64,000 bases of DNA from Morinoia aosen (taxonomy: Eukaryota; Arthropoda; Malacostraca; Amphipoda; Talitridae): positions 30,421,891 through 30,485,890 of the forward strand of contig CM059573.1 in assembly GCA_030386875.1 (NCBI GenBank), given 5' to 3'. Below, one piece after another: positions 12,842 to 23,540 of the stretch. A model generated the notes under the pieces. That model was not told the origin of the DNA. It searched no databases and was given only the letters and a program-made list of their open reading frames with translations. The translations under genes were made by a program, and so were the position numbers. Position 1 is the stretch's first letter. Every line of letters begins with the position of its first letter.

Positions 12842-13518
12842 TAGAGATGTGACTCAAAAAAAACCATGCCGTTTTTTTTTAAAAAAACACGTTTTTTTAC
12901 AAAAAAAACCGTGGCCAAAAAAAACGTGGATATTTTGTTTTTTTTTGAATATTTTGTCTGAAAATAACTCAGGAAGAAAAAGAAACAAATTACATTATTT
13001 GTTTTCATGTCAAATTACAATATAAAACAGCATACTTCTTAATTGATGGTTTTCTATGGTTTTATGAACTTTTTCATTTTCTGCGGTTTCATGCTTTGAT
13101 ATTTCATTTATTTTACAATACATGTGAATGACCTTAAACTCCCAAAATGGTGTGCTATAATAACATATCTTTACTTATGGTCATTGATAGAGATGTGACT
13201 AAAAAACCATGCTGTTTTTTTTTTTAAAACATGTTATTTATACAAAAATTATGACCAAAAAACATGGAAATTAATATATGTGACCTTAAATATCCAATGC
13301 TGTTTTTTTTAAAACATTGTTTTTTAACAGAAAAATCTTGACTAAAAAATCATGGCTCTTATATTTCATTGGACCAAAAAAGTTTTTTTTATAAACATTT
13401 AAAAAAAATCATGACAAAAAAACACGGATGTAAATATCAGGAAAGTTAGTTTTCTTTAATCGAATTGTCTTTAGAAACTTATAAACAGAGAATGCTGTTA
13501 ATATTGAAATCATTTTTA

Positions 13519-13767
13519 TTAGAACTGTACTAGGTCTTAGAATAAAATATCTACATAGAATCTATTCACTCCATAAAACCTTTCGGAGACCAGCTCCATC
13601 CTCAGTCATTCTGTAAAATTTGGTGAAATGGACAATGAATTTTCACTGTTCCTTTGAAAAACATTTGACTGAATGACTTACTGAGGATGGAGCTAGTCTC
13701 CAAAAGGTTTTATAGAGTGAATAGATTCTTTGTGGATATTTTATTCTAAGACCTGGTACGGTTCTAA
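13519..13767. repeat. Palindrome 1 inside the hAT-like element
   Basis: Left arm about 13,519-13,613 (starts TTAGAACTGTACTAGGTCTT). The right arm, about 13,668-13,767, reads on the other strand TTAGAACCGTACCAGGTCTT and then the same ATCTATTCACTC and GGAGCTAGTCTC/GGAGACCAGCTCC words. Arms of about 95 bp are separated by about 55 bp. No target duplication was identified. Confidence 0.8.
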
Positions 13768-15000
13768 TGGATATTAATATATCTTATGTGACCTAAAAAT
13801 CCATGCTGCTTTTTGAATGTTTTTGTTACAAAAAAGTCAATGACTAAAAAACACGGATATTAATATACTTTATTTTACCATAAACAACCATGCTGTATTT
13901 TTTAAAATAAACATCTTGTTTACAGAAAAATCATGATTAAAAAATGTGGATATTAATATATTTTATGGGCCAAAAAAAACATGCTGGTTTTTTTTAAATT
14001 ATGTTTTCTTAACCAAAAAAAATCATGACTAAAAAACATGAAAATTAATGACTTGTGATGAAAAAAACATGGTTTTTAAAATGTTATGTTTTTTTGGTCA
14101 GATAAAATTTAATAACACATGTTTTTTGTAAAAAAAAATTTTTTCCGAAAACATGTTTTTTTGGTCACATAAAATAAATCAATATCCATGTTTTTTTTAC
14201 AGATTAGATTAGTCATTAGTTTTAGCCTCCCTACCCAGCAACAAATGCGATCCAAAGAGAGGAAGGAAGATTATGAAACACGATCAAAGTTGAAGAAGAC
14301 AGTAGTAGGTGCTGAAAAACAGGACAGCAGTGAACCGAAAAAAAGGGGGTCCTTAACATCACAAAAACATTTCATTTCAACAAAAAAAGAAGGCCTACCT
14401 AAGTCTCAGCTCGGGGCCCTGACATTGTCCCCCTGGGAGCGCTAGTTCCCATAGATACAATAATTGTATCCCCCTGAGGGGTGTTTTTTTGCAAAGAATT
14501 CGTGACCAAAAAATGAATAATATTAACTTTTTAATAAAGAACATGTTTAAAAACACAAGGATTTTTTGGTATCATAAAATATGTTAATATCCATGATTTT
14601 AAGACACGATTTTTCATGAAAAATACATAAAATATAACAGCATGGTTTTTTGGTCGCATAAAATATATTCATATCCAGGTTTTCTTACACATCATTGTTT
14701 GTAAAAAAAACATATTTTTTAAAAAACAGCGTGGGCTTTTTTAGGTCTCATATATATATTCATGTTTTTTTAGTCATGATTTTTTAGTACAAAAACATTT
14801 TTTTGGTCTCAAATATATTATTCATGTTTTTTCAGTCATGATTTTTTAGTAAAAAACATGTTTTTTTAAAAAACTGCATGGGACTTTTTAGGTCACATAA
14901 AATATATTGTTTTTTAGTCATGATTCTTTGTAAAAAAAACAGCATGGTTATATTTGGTACCAGAGAATATATTAATATTCATTTTTATTAGTCAGAATTT

Positions 15001-15674
15001 GGTCAATGTGAAGTTAAATGCAATCATGGAAATTAATAATTATATTCCAAACAATCACTAAAGGAACCCATTTAAGAACGTTTTACACGAACGAAATTCT
15101 GCTCGCTGATGCTTTATTTTTGAATCATTGAACTTTGAAGTTGGACTTCCCGAGCCAAAAGAAGCGAGCGTAATTTAATTAAAAACGGACGCTAACCCCC
15201 TGTTACAAACGTAAAGAGGTTGGGTCGTGAGGGGGAGGCACAGTTCTTCTAGCGAAAATTATAAATAAAGCTTCTAACCCATCCATTAACGTGACGACCA
15301 CAATCTTGTTTACATCGGCTCTAAGATGGCGACCACCATGGGCGCTGCCATTTTAGAGCCGATGTCAACAAGATTGCGGTCATCACCAAAATGGGTTGGT
15401 TAGAAGCTTTATTTATTATTTTCATTAGAAGAACTGTGCCTCCCCCTCCCGACCCAACCTCTTTACGTTTGTAATAGCTTCCGTTATTAATTGTATTCCG
15501 TTTTACGCGCTCGCTTCCTTTGGCACAAAGGTCAACTTCAAAGTTCAATTATTCGAAAATAACGCATCAGCGAGCAGAATGTCATTCGTGTAAAACATTC
15601 TTAAATGGGTTCCTTTAGTGATTCCTGGGATCGCTAATTATTATTTTCTGATTGCATTAAACCTCACATTAACC
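15001..15674. mobile_element. Nested palindromic MITE, 674 bp
   Basis: A near-complete palindrome with arms of about 330 bp around a 16-bp loop (centre about 15,338, loop inside GATGGCGACCACCATGGGCG). The ends are GGTCAATGTGAAG and, on the other strand, GGTTAATGTGAGG. It is flanked by an exact 8-bp direct repeat CAGAATTT (14,993-15,000 and 15,675-15,682). That is the signature of a transposed element, so it entered the hAT-like element after that was formed. The 8-bp duplication fits hAT, P or Merlin-type elements, and the GG...CC ends do not decide. The 75-codon frame within it is a by-product. Confidence 0.82.
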
Positions 15675-15794
15675 CAGAATTTTTTGTAAAAAAAAACATG
15701 TTTTTAAAAAACAGTATATTTTTTTGGTCACCTTAAATATATTAATATCTATGGTTTTTAGTCATTGTTTTGTAATGAGAACATGAAAAAAAAA

Positions 15795-16630
15795 ACCATA
15801 CAGTAAAAATGGTAGCAGATAACCCACAATTACCTAGAGTCTAAGAGGTACAGCAGGAGCCACAGAACTTATATTGATGGAGTCAAAATTCAGAGCTTAT
15901 TATGGTAAATCTGAAGGATATGTCAGTTATCGATTTTCCAATTTTTGGTGCCTGAACCTAATTAATTGAATCAAAATAAACAAGTTTTCTTCTACGCACC
16001 TTCCGTTTCAAATGAGTATTTTGCGATTTATAGCGATAAGTTTAGTTTCGTCTTTGATGGCGAATGCGCTCGAATAAACAGCTACTCATCGATTTTCGAA
16101 TTTTTGTTGCTTGAATCATGGTAATAACATCGAAATAAACAACTTTTCTTCTATACACTTTTCTCGTCAAAAGAGTATTTAACGAGGTATAGCGGTAGGT
16201 TTGGTTTCGTCTTTGATGACGATCGCGCTGGAAGCGAGTGCGCATTGCAGTGTTGCTGTCCGACGTGCTCCTTGAATTACTTGCCGCTTCAATCACAGGA
16301 GTTGCGGTAAGTCATTTACCGCTATAACTAATAAAATACTCATTTGAGACGGAAAGTGCATAGAAGAAAACTTGTTTATTTCGATCTAATTAACTATGCT
16401 TAGGTTAGGCATCAAAATTTACAAAATCGATAACTGACATATCCTTCAGATTTACCCTTATTATCTCTGCAAAGTCTGATTTTTTTGGTCACATAAAATA
16501 AAATCAGGCATAGTAGAGATAGTAAGCTCTGAATTTTGACTCAACCAATATAAGTTCTGTTGCTCCTGCTGTTCCTCTTAGACGCCTCTAGGTAATTGTG
16601 GGTTATCTGCCACCACTTTCACTGTATGGT
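15795..16630. repeat. Palindrome 3 with internal tandem units
   Basis: Left arm about 15,795-16,042 begins ACCATACAGTAAAAATGGTA. The right arm, about 16,314-16,630, reads on the other strand ACCATACAGTGAAAGTGGTG, then shares CAGATAACCCACAATTACCT, TCAAAATTCAGAGCTTA and ATATGTCAGTTATCGATTTT. The right arm carries an extra self-complementary piece of about 65 bp (16,463-16,530) containing the host array words GGTCACATAAAAT. In the left half a block of about 140 bp is tandemly doubled (about 15,930 and 16,085; both contain TCGTCTTTGATG). No clear target duplication is visible. Confidence 0.75.
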
Positions 16631-16836
16631 TTCTTTTTGATGTTTTTATAACAATGAAATGACTAAAAAACATGGATATTAATATATTTCAGGTGTCCAA
16701 ACAAAAAACCCGGACATATGCTTAACAAAATTTAGGTGTGCAAAAAAAAACCAAAAAAAACTAAAAAAACACATAAAAAACACGTTTTTTTGCAAAAAAG
16801 CCGCAATCAAATAAAACCGTTTTTTTTGCATCACTA

Positions 16837-17000
16837 GTTGAACACCACCGCCAAGCAAGACTCCGAAGCTGTTGTGGAAATACAGACCACAGGAGAACAA
16901 CTGCGTAGAGACGGTTTTGAGGATACTGCTGGAAAAATCACACTCCAATAACAGTGGGGAACACTCATTTTGTTGCATGTAAAAAGACATTCGAGCGGGT
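16837..17000 (+). repeat. Duplicated host segment C, copy 1 right part
   Basis: This continues segment C after the hAT-like insertion and matches about 24,598-24,725: CACCACC.GCCAAGCA versus CACCATTGGTGAGCA, then ACAGGAGAACAAC versus ACAGGAGACAAAC, and TTTTGAGGATA versus TTTGAGGGTAT. The similarity then fades into the broken minus-strand gene copy. A further match resumes at about 18,880. Confidence 0.5.
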
Positions 17001-17329
17001 CAATTCGAGCGGGTTAATCTCAAATCTGAAGTCGGTTTTTGTCGGCAAGTTACAGATTTGAAGTAATTCTACGTTTTTAATTTTCGTTGTTATAGGAAAT
17101 TACAATGTCCGCCATAATTCTTCTGTTCACTGGAATCTTAAAACGGTATGAAAGTCATTCTTATTTAGTTATTAAGGCAAAAGAAACAGAAGATTAAAAT
17201 TTGATTTGAGAGTAAATTACACAGTTGGTTGGGCCGTATTTTCTGATAGCGTTTCCTAGGAAACATCGATCTATGCCTTAAAGTTAGATGAGCATCCTTC
17301 AGGCCAGCACCACAGCTGATAAAAGCTGA

Positions 17330-18585
17330 TCCGTTTGTTTGCGTATTTTATCAGACAAGAATTTTCGTTTGTACCTTTTGCGTTTGTACACCTCATCCTG
17401 GCACTTTCGTTTCATAGTCCAGCAGTAGTCAGCCATCACACTTTTGTCACAGCGCTCTTGGTAGCGTTCTTCCATGACCTTTAGGTCTTGGTGGAATCGT
17501 TCTCCTTGTTCGCCACCTCACAGCCCCCTCGTAGTCAGGGTACTTATCAAGGTGGGTGGGCAAAAATTTGAGCATCAAGCTTTATTTTTTGAACACCCTG
17601 ACAATTTGGGGGCTGTGAATGACGAACAAGGAAAACGATTGGTCTTATATCTGCTTACAATTGGGTCTCGTATGATATTTGGCATGCCTGCCTCAAGGGT
17701 GTCACGAGTAGGTCAGTCCTTCTGGATCCAATGTCTGTCTCGTGCTCAGCTGTCCCACATACAGAGGAAACAAGAAAACTTGGTGAAACCTTTTTGTTGT
17801 CTAAGATGAAAGTGTACCATCTTTTATTTTACACAAATGATCCAAAATTGTGGTCACGATACTTCAAGAAGTACATGACCATTCTCATATCAACATAGTC
17901 TTCCCGCAAATGAGCTGAGTGACCGACAGGTACTGCTCCATAAACATTGTTACTATGTAAAATAACACACTTTAGATTGCGGTTTGAAAAGTCTAAAAAT
18001 AGTTTTCATTCAGCAGGACAACAGTAAGGTACACCCAGTTCTTTGAGAAGCCCTGGTATGCCATGGCAGTAAACAAACTGTCTTCTGAAAAGGTCACAAA
18101 AAGCTGGTCGCGCTCTCTGAAATATGATTAACAGAGTGATCAACACGATTTCTGCCTTATAATCATGATGCCAAAAGCTCTGCTCCTTTCTTTGAAAGAC
18201 CTAAATCCCGCGCTAAATCATTCAGTTCAGCCTGAGGAAGAGGCTTGGGGACGAGGAAAGGTTCAGTGTCTGAAGAACAGTTCTCCGATTGTGAACGCTT
18301 TTCCGATAATTCAGTCACAACTGTCCTGTTCGCTTGTATGATGTTCAATGTTTTTATCGTTCAACGAAAGAAAGCCTTCGAAAGCATTTTCTCACAATTG
18401 TGGCAAACAACATAAGGAGCCTATTGCTTGTTTTGACCACCAAGATGAACTTCAAAATATCCCTTGTAGGCACGCTTGACGAACGAGGATATGTTGCGTC
18501 TCTGACGATTGAGTGTGTAGCATCCACATATGTAGCAGAAGACACCAGGCTTGTTTCTGTAATGATGTCTCTCTTTGGAAGCCAT
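17330..18585 (-). pseudogene. Broken copy of a repetitive arthropod gene family
   Basis: The start codon is at 18,585-18,583, giving MASKERHHYRNKPGVFCYIC and then GCYTL, RRNISSFVKRAYKGYFEVHL and CHNCEKML. Further on are LPQAELNDLARDLGLS, NNVYGAVPVGHS, KFSCFLCMWDS, ARDRHW, GERFHQDLKVMEERYQ and MADYCWTMKRK, spread over all three frames. I recognise these as the conserved blocks of a protein family present in many copies in arthropods and cnidarians, with cysteine pairs at the N-terminus and a DEQGERFHQD block near the C-terminus. Its function is unknown to me. This copy has several in-frame stops and frameshifts, lacks the middle region between the WDS and GERFHQD blocks, and has a stretch (about 17,555-17,650) in the opposite orientation. 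It is non-functional. Confidence 0.75.
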
Positions 18586-18592
18586 GTTTGAA

Positions 18593-18661
18593 CTGGAACA
18601 AAAGAAGAATGATCAAAATGTTAGAAGCTATCTATATACATGGACGTGAAAATGCTTTTAC
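18593..18661 (-). other. Retained 5'-UTR intron of the broken gene
   Basis: On the minus strand the donor is CAG followed by GTAAAAG and the acceptor TTCTTTTGTTCCAG, giving a 69-bp intron that ends 7 bp before the start codon. An intact intron argues that this copy arose by DNA duplication or transposition and not through mRNA. Confidence 0.55.
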
Positions 18662-18879
18662 CTGCTTTATGTAGGCGAGTTCACATTTGTACAATTGACT
18701 GAAATTGCATGCAAATTAGAGCTTGTAGAGACAAACTAATTTGAGATTTAAAATCAGCGCCTAAAACTGAATCAGTTAAAACATCCAACGCAACTCAAAG
18801 TTGCTAAAGAAGTGCTCCCCAATGTAATTTTAAGTCAAAAGGCCCCATCAAAATTATTATTTTCGCATTTATTCGGTTC
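18662..18879. other. Upstream flank of the broken gene copy, no gene seen
   Basis: AT-rich DNA between the UTR exon end and the resumption of the duplicated host segment. It may be promoter DNA carried along with the copy. No motif was identified. Confidence 0.3.
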
Positions 18880-19400
18880 TATCTCAGATCGACACACTAA
18901 GCAAATTCATTAGCAAATTACAAACCTGAGCATTTGGTGCAACTCAGGGTGGTAACGCTTTGAACAATGAAGCTAACTTGTAACTATAAAGGAAAAAGGG
19001 CAGAATAGCTCTCTAGGGAAAATAAAGGTAATTTTAAACTTTGAAGTTTGAAGTTAAAGTTAGGGCTTAGAGTAAAAGAGAACTAATATGAGTATGGAGA
19101 CAGGTGGAACCTTCATGTTAAGAGTCAAGTTACCATCCTGATTTGAAGGCATAATAATTCCAGAATACTGTGAATGAAGATAAGCAGCTTTGAGAAAGCA
19201 ACTTAAAGTAAAGAAATAAAAACAAGTTCGGGCTTTCAGACACAACCTTCGAGTAAAAGATAGAACTCAAGTGAAGAACTGACGTGGAATGGAGAATATG
19301 AAATTAGCGAAGGGGATGACTTGACGCGCGCCGTGCCAGGCAGAGAACACGCGGCACCCGGGCCCAGCACCTCACACGGCGACTGAAGAGGCGACTGAAG
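18880..19400 (+). repeat. Duplicated host segment C/B, copy 1 distal part
   Basis: The first part (about 18,900-18,990) matches 24,768-24,858: AAACCTGAGC then ACTCAGGGTGGTAACG versus ACACCTGAGC then ACTCAGGATAGAAACG. The second part (about 19,030-19,400) matches 45,380-45,770: GAGTATGGAGAC, AGATAAGCAGCTTTGAGAAA versus AGATAAGCAGCCTTGAGGAA, and GACTTGACGCGCGCC versus GACTCGACACGCGCC. The similarity ends where the GC-rich LINE leader begins. No protein product is evident. Confidence 0.65.
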
Positions 19401-19479
19401 TGGACGGAGCGAGGGGAGTGGGGATCCCCTCCTCTGTAGGGATTTTTCCGACAGGCATCGAGCCAATGAAGAGTGTGAG

Positions 19480-22400
19480 AGGGGTCGAAAGACCCCTCAA
19501 ACTCTAATGCTAGGATCTATGAATGTATGGGTGTGTGGAAGTAGAACGACTGAGAATAAGAAAGAAAAGATTGGAAGAATGATGATGAGTCGGCTGATGG
19601 ATGTGTTTGTCCTAAGTGAGACGAAGTTGAAAGGCAGTTATGAGTTGATGTTTGGGAGCGTGTGTGAAAAAATATCTGGGGTGCGTGAGGGACATGCAAG
19701 AGAGGGAGTGGCTATATTATTCATTGAAAGAATCAGAGAGAAAGTAGTTGAATGGGGTGAGGGGTGAGCAAGATTAATGTGGGTCCGAGTAAAATGGGGT
19801 GTAGAGTCATGGGTATAATACCGTATATGGACTGCAGCGTAGTCATGGGTAGTGACGCTTTCGGACCGGGATCGCAGAGGAGTGATGAGGAGAAAGAGGA
19901 GTTTTGAGTGAAGTTGTTCGAGTGTGTTGCAGGAGTGGGAAATGGGTGCAGACTGTTGTGGTGATGGGGGACCTAAATGCAAGAGTGGGTGATGAAGTGG
20001 TGGACGGTGTCGTTAGCAGGTATGGAGTGGCTGGGGTAAATGAGAGTGGTGAATACTTGGTCGAATTGTGTGTAGAGAGTGAGTTAGTGATTGGGAATGG
20101 TATGTTTGAAGAAAAGAGTATAAACAAGTATACATATGTGAGGGTGAGTGGAGGTGTGATAGTGGAGAGAGCATTGATGGATTATATTTTGATTAACAGG
20201 GGAGGGATTGGTCGTTTGCTTGACGTGCATGTTTTCCTTGGTGAGATGAATAGGATATCGGATCATTACTTGGTAGAATGAAAGTTGAAAGTAAGTGGAC
20301 TGTTGGGAGGTGTAAAACGGTGGAGTAGAAGGAAGGTGTTAAATGTGAACAAGTTGCTCGAGTCTGAGCGTGAGTGTATCAGGAGAAGATGAAAGTATGG
20401 AATGGGAGGTTGAAGGTAAATGAGGTTGGTGGAGTGGGAAGGGAATGGAAATTATTAAAGATGCGGTGGAAAAATGCGCAAGAGAAGTGTGTATGGTAAG
20501 GAAGGTTGGAGGGGAGATCAGAAAGAGCAGTGAATGGTGAAACGGAGAGGTAGGAGCGGCTGTGAGAAGAAAGCGGGGGGGGAGGTCGTTCAAAACGTTC
20601 AAAAGGTGGCTGCAAAGGGGCAGCCAGCATAATTTCGAAGAGAATAGGGAGAGGAAGAAAGCGATACAAAGAATGGTAAGGAGAGCAAAGAGAGCAGCGG
20701 ATGAGGAGTGGGGATGGAAGTTAGGAGGGGACTTCATTGAGAGAAGGCAGGTTTTCTGGAAGGAAGTGAAGAGAATTAGGAAAGAACAGGTGGCGAGTGA
20801 GGCAAGAGTGAATGAGGCAAATGGTAGGCTGCTAGTGAAGGGATGTGATGTGAGGAAGAGATGGGCGGAGCATTTTTAGGAACTGCTGAAAGTGAAGGAT
20901 GATAGGGTTGCGAGAGTGGTGGCTGTTGGAAGGGATGTTAGAATGCCTGTGTTTGGAGAAGTGAATAGCAGTCGAATAAGAAATGTAGAAGTGAAATGTG
21001 CGTTGAATATGATGAAAAATAAAAAACTCCAGGTATTGATGACTGCACTGTTGAATGTCTAAAGAAAGGAGGAAATGCGTTTATAGAATGGTTGGTACGT
21101 TTGTTTAATGTGTGTTTCGAGGATAGTAAAGTGCCTATAGATTGGAGTAGCGCGGGTGTAGTTCCGTTGTATTAGGGGAAAGGTGACAGATATGAGTGCA
21201 GTAATTCCAGAGGGATAAGTCTACTGAGTGTCGTTGGGAAGCTGTATGGAAGAGTTTCTATTGAAAGTATGAGAGTGATGACGGACATTGTGCTTGCTTG
21301 AGAACAATGTGGTTTTAAGAAGTAGTAGAGGTTGTGTGGATCAAATGTTTGCTGTGAGGCAGGTGAATGAGAAATACTTGGCAAAAGGAAAAGATGTATA
21401 TTGGGCATTTATGGTTCTGGAGAAGGCGTATGACAGGGTGGTCTGTCAGGCATTATAGCAAGTTATAACCTGGTATGGAGTGGAAGGGAGACTGTTGAAT
21501 ACGAGCAAGAGTTTCTACATTGATAGCAGAGCATGTGTGAGAGAAGGGAATGAGGTGAGTGATTGGTTCCCAGTTGCGACAGGTGAGACTGGGCTGTGTG
21601 ATGAAGTCGTGGTTGTTTAATTTGTTGATGGATGGTGTAGTGAGAGAAGTGAATGCCAGAATTTATGGAAAAGGTGCCCAGTTGGTGGGACAAAATAATA
21701 TGAATTGGAAGGTGTGTCATCTGTTGTTTGTAGAAGATACAGCGTTTGTGGCTGATTCAGAGGGAAAACTGAGGAGACTGGTTGCCGAGTTTGGTCGAGT
21801 GTGCGAAAGGCATAAATTGAGGGTAAATGTAGATAAAAGTGAGGTTATGAGATGTTCAAGAGTTTGCATGCTTGGAACATTGGATGTGAGGATGAATGGT
21901 GAAGTATTAGAGGAGGTAGAGCATTTTAGATACCTCTGGTCTTACCTGGTTGCAAAGGATAGTATAGAAGTAGAAGTGAAGCATCGAGTGAGTGAAGGCT
22001 GCAAGACTTTGGGTGCAATGAAGAAAGGTTTTGAATGCAAGAGTGTGAGTATGAGTGCTAAAAGGGGACTGTTTGAAAGTTTAATCGTACCAGTTTGGAT
22101 GGCTTTGAGGAGCAGAGTCTTGGAGTTCGAGGGCAACTGAGAGGAGGAAGCTGGATGTGTTTGAGATGAAGTATTTGAGGAGCATGTGTGGAGTAACCAG
22201 AAGAGATAGGATTAGGAATGAGTTGGTTAGGGAGCAGATCGGTGTTGCGAAAAAGATGAGTGGGCGGGTGGACGAAACAGTGTTTGGATGGTTTGGACAT
22301 TTGAAAGAATTAATGCTGAGCGGCTACTAAAAAAGACTTATGCGTCGGATGTGAGTGGTATTAGAGCGTGAGGTAGGCCACGGATGAGTAGGATGGATAA

Positions 22401-22593
22401 GGTGAAACGGGCTTTGTGTGAGAGGGTTCTGACTGGGGACGTGGTTAGAGGGATGACTGCGGGTAGAAGTGTGTGGAAGCAGTGCATAAGCAGTAGGGTG
22501 GAGCGTTTTTCAATTTTTCGGAGTCGGTTTTACAATAGTGTGGAAAAGTTCTGGAAGTGCATAAACGATGTGTGCAAAATTTTAGACTCCTAG
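19480..22593 (+). mobile_element. Broken LINE with APE endonuclease and reverse transcriptase
   Basis: A non-LTR retrotransposon read across all three frames. The endonuclease lies at about 19,507-20,281, with VFVLSETKLKG near the start, GDLNARVG near 19,965 and the C-terminal SDHYLVE near 20,260, matching the APE-type Asp/Asn and SDH signatures. Reverse transcriptase follows at about 20,900-22,140, with SRGISLLSVVGKLYGRV, EKAYDRVV, LLFVEDTAFVADSEGKLRRL and NVDKSEVMRC. The catalytic block that is normally FADD reads FVED here. A tail with RRKLDVFEMKYLRSMCGVTR and FGWFGHLK is typical of the region after the RT. Many stops and frameshifts make it inactive. Composition is G-rich on this strand (GTG/GAG words), unlike its surroundings. 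The subfamily resembles elements common in decapod genomes, by memory only. The 5' end may lie at about 19,385-19,480. Confidence 0.85.
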
Positions 22594-23327
22594 GTTTATT
22601 TCATCATGATTCGGGGGTCGTTTGAAAATTTCAAAAATAGGAAAGAAATAGCATATATCTGAAAAATTCCCCAAAAATCCATTTAACATTCTCAGAGGTC
22701 CAAATAAATAAAAATCATCATAAAAACGTCTTTAGAATATATGTTCCAGGTTTCAACGCTCTATCTTATCATCTTCATTATTTGAAAGTCATAAAAAATT
22801 TCATATATATGAGGAAAAAGCATTTTTTGAAAATTTGCACAAAATAAAATTTTGAGTACCTAGGGGTTGCAATAGGTAAAAGCCATCATTAGAACATCTC
22901 TAGAATATATGTTTGAAATTTTAGAGCACCCACAAATTAGTTTTGGGAAAATTTTCAATTATATGCTTTTTCTTCACATTTTGGAAATTGTCTTATGAAC
23001 CTCGAATAATGGAGATGATAAGGTAGAGCTTTGAAACCTGGAACATATGTTCTAGAGACGTTTTTATGATGATTTTTACCTATTGTGACCTCTGAGAATG
23101 CCAAATGAATTATTGGAGAATTTTTCAAATGTATGCTATTTTTCATATTTTTGAAATTTTCAAACGTCCCTCGAATCATGAAGGAATCAACCTAGGGGTT
23201 CAAAATTGTGCACACATCGTTTTTATGCACTTCCACAACTTTTCCACACTATTGTGAAACTGAATTTTAAAAAGATGAAAAAACGCTTCACCCTAATTAG
23301 CAGATAATTAAATTTTTTGACGCAGTC
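22455..23327. repeat. Large inverted repeat at the LINE 3' end
   Basis: The left arm starts GACTGCG (22,455) and the right arm ends CGCAGTC (23,327). Arms share GTGGAAAAGTTCTGGAAGTG versus GTGGAAAAGTTGTGGAAGTG, GATGTGTGCAAAATTTT, CATCATAAAAACGTCT, ATATGTTCCAGGTTTCAA and CTTATCATCT. The central part also holds tandem units of roughly 165 bp (TCTAGAATATATGTTT). The left arm overlaps the last codons of the LINE reading frame. It is either two LINE tails meeting tail to tail or a foldback/MITE element that landed at the LINE end. No target duplication is visible. Confidence 0.75.
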
Positions 23328-23540
23328 ACTGAAAGCCTTGCCGCGTGTGATGGGGTTGTGTCCTGTCTTGGGCGGGGGGGAGGGGCTGCTTAATGAAGCG
23401 GTCAGGGTAAGCCACCTGTGGCTGTCGGGCCTGAATGTGGAAGATGGTTGTGCTGGGCTGCTACTGATCCGGGCAGTTCTGCTGCAGCCAGTGCTGCACT
23501 TAGGCTCGAGTATTTCGACAGAATGAGGAATAATCCAAAA
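23316..23540 (+). other. GC-rich 69-codon segment, possible LINE-derived tail
   Basis: This is a sharply GC-rich island in AT-rich DNA with one open frame containing LNEAVRVSHLWLSGLNVEDG and then CAGLLLIRAVLLQPVLHLGS. I cannot name a domain. Its composition and orientation match the LINE just upstream, so it may be a piece of a LINE 3' region of the same strand. It could also be unrelated. Confidence 0.3.

Larger units (their letters stand above)
12842..16836 (+). mobile_element. hAT-like non-autonomous element, 3,995 bp
   Basis: The element is bounded by an exact 8-bp target duplication GTTGAACA (12,834-12,841 and 16,837-16,844). Its ends are TAGAGATG on the left and, read inward on the other strand, TAGTGATG on the right, which fits the hAT superfamily (8-bp duplication, TA-purine-N-G ends). 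There is no transposase frame. The body is an AT-rich array of a motif of roughly 80-105 bp containing ATGACTAAAAAACATGGATA, TTAATATATTTTATGTGACC and poly-T/poly-A blocks. The units run one way to about 14,200 and mostly the other way from 14,580, so the array itself is an inverted repeat. The first units repeat the terminal word near 13,188. Three separate palindromes lie inside. The second copy of the flanking segment at about 24,605 lacks the insertion and confirms the empty site. Confidence 0.75.

Noticed and set aside
19638-22300. Many Ser/His/Pro/Leu-rich minus-strand frames
   Set aside because: They are shadows of the G-rich plus-strand LINE, created by its GTG/GAG/TGG composition.
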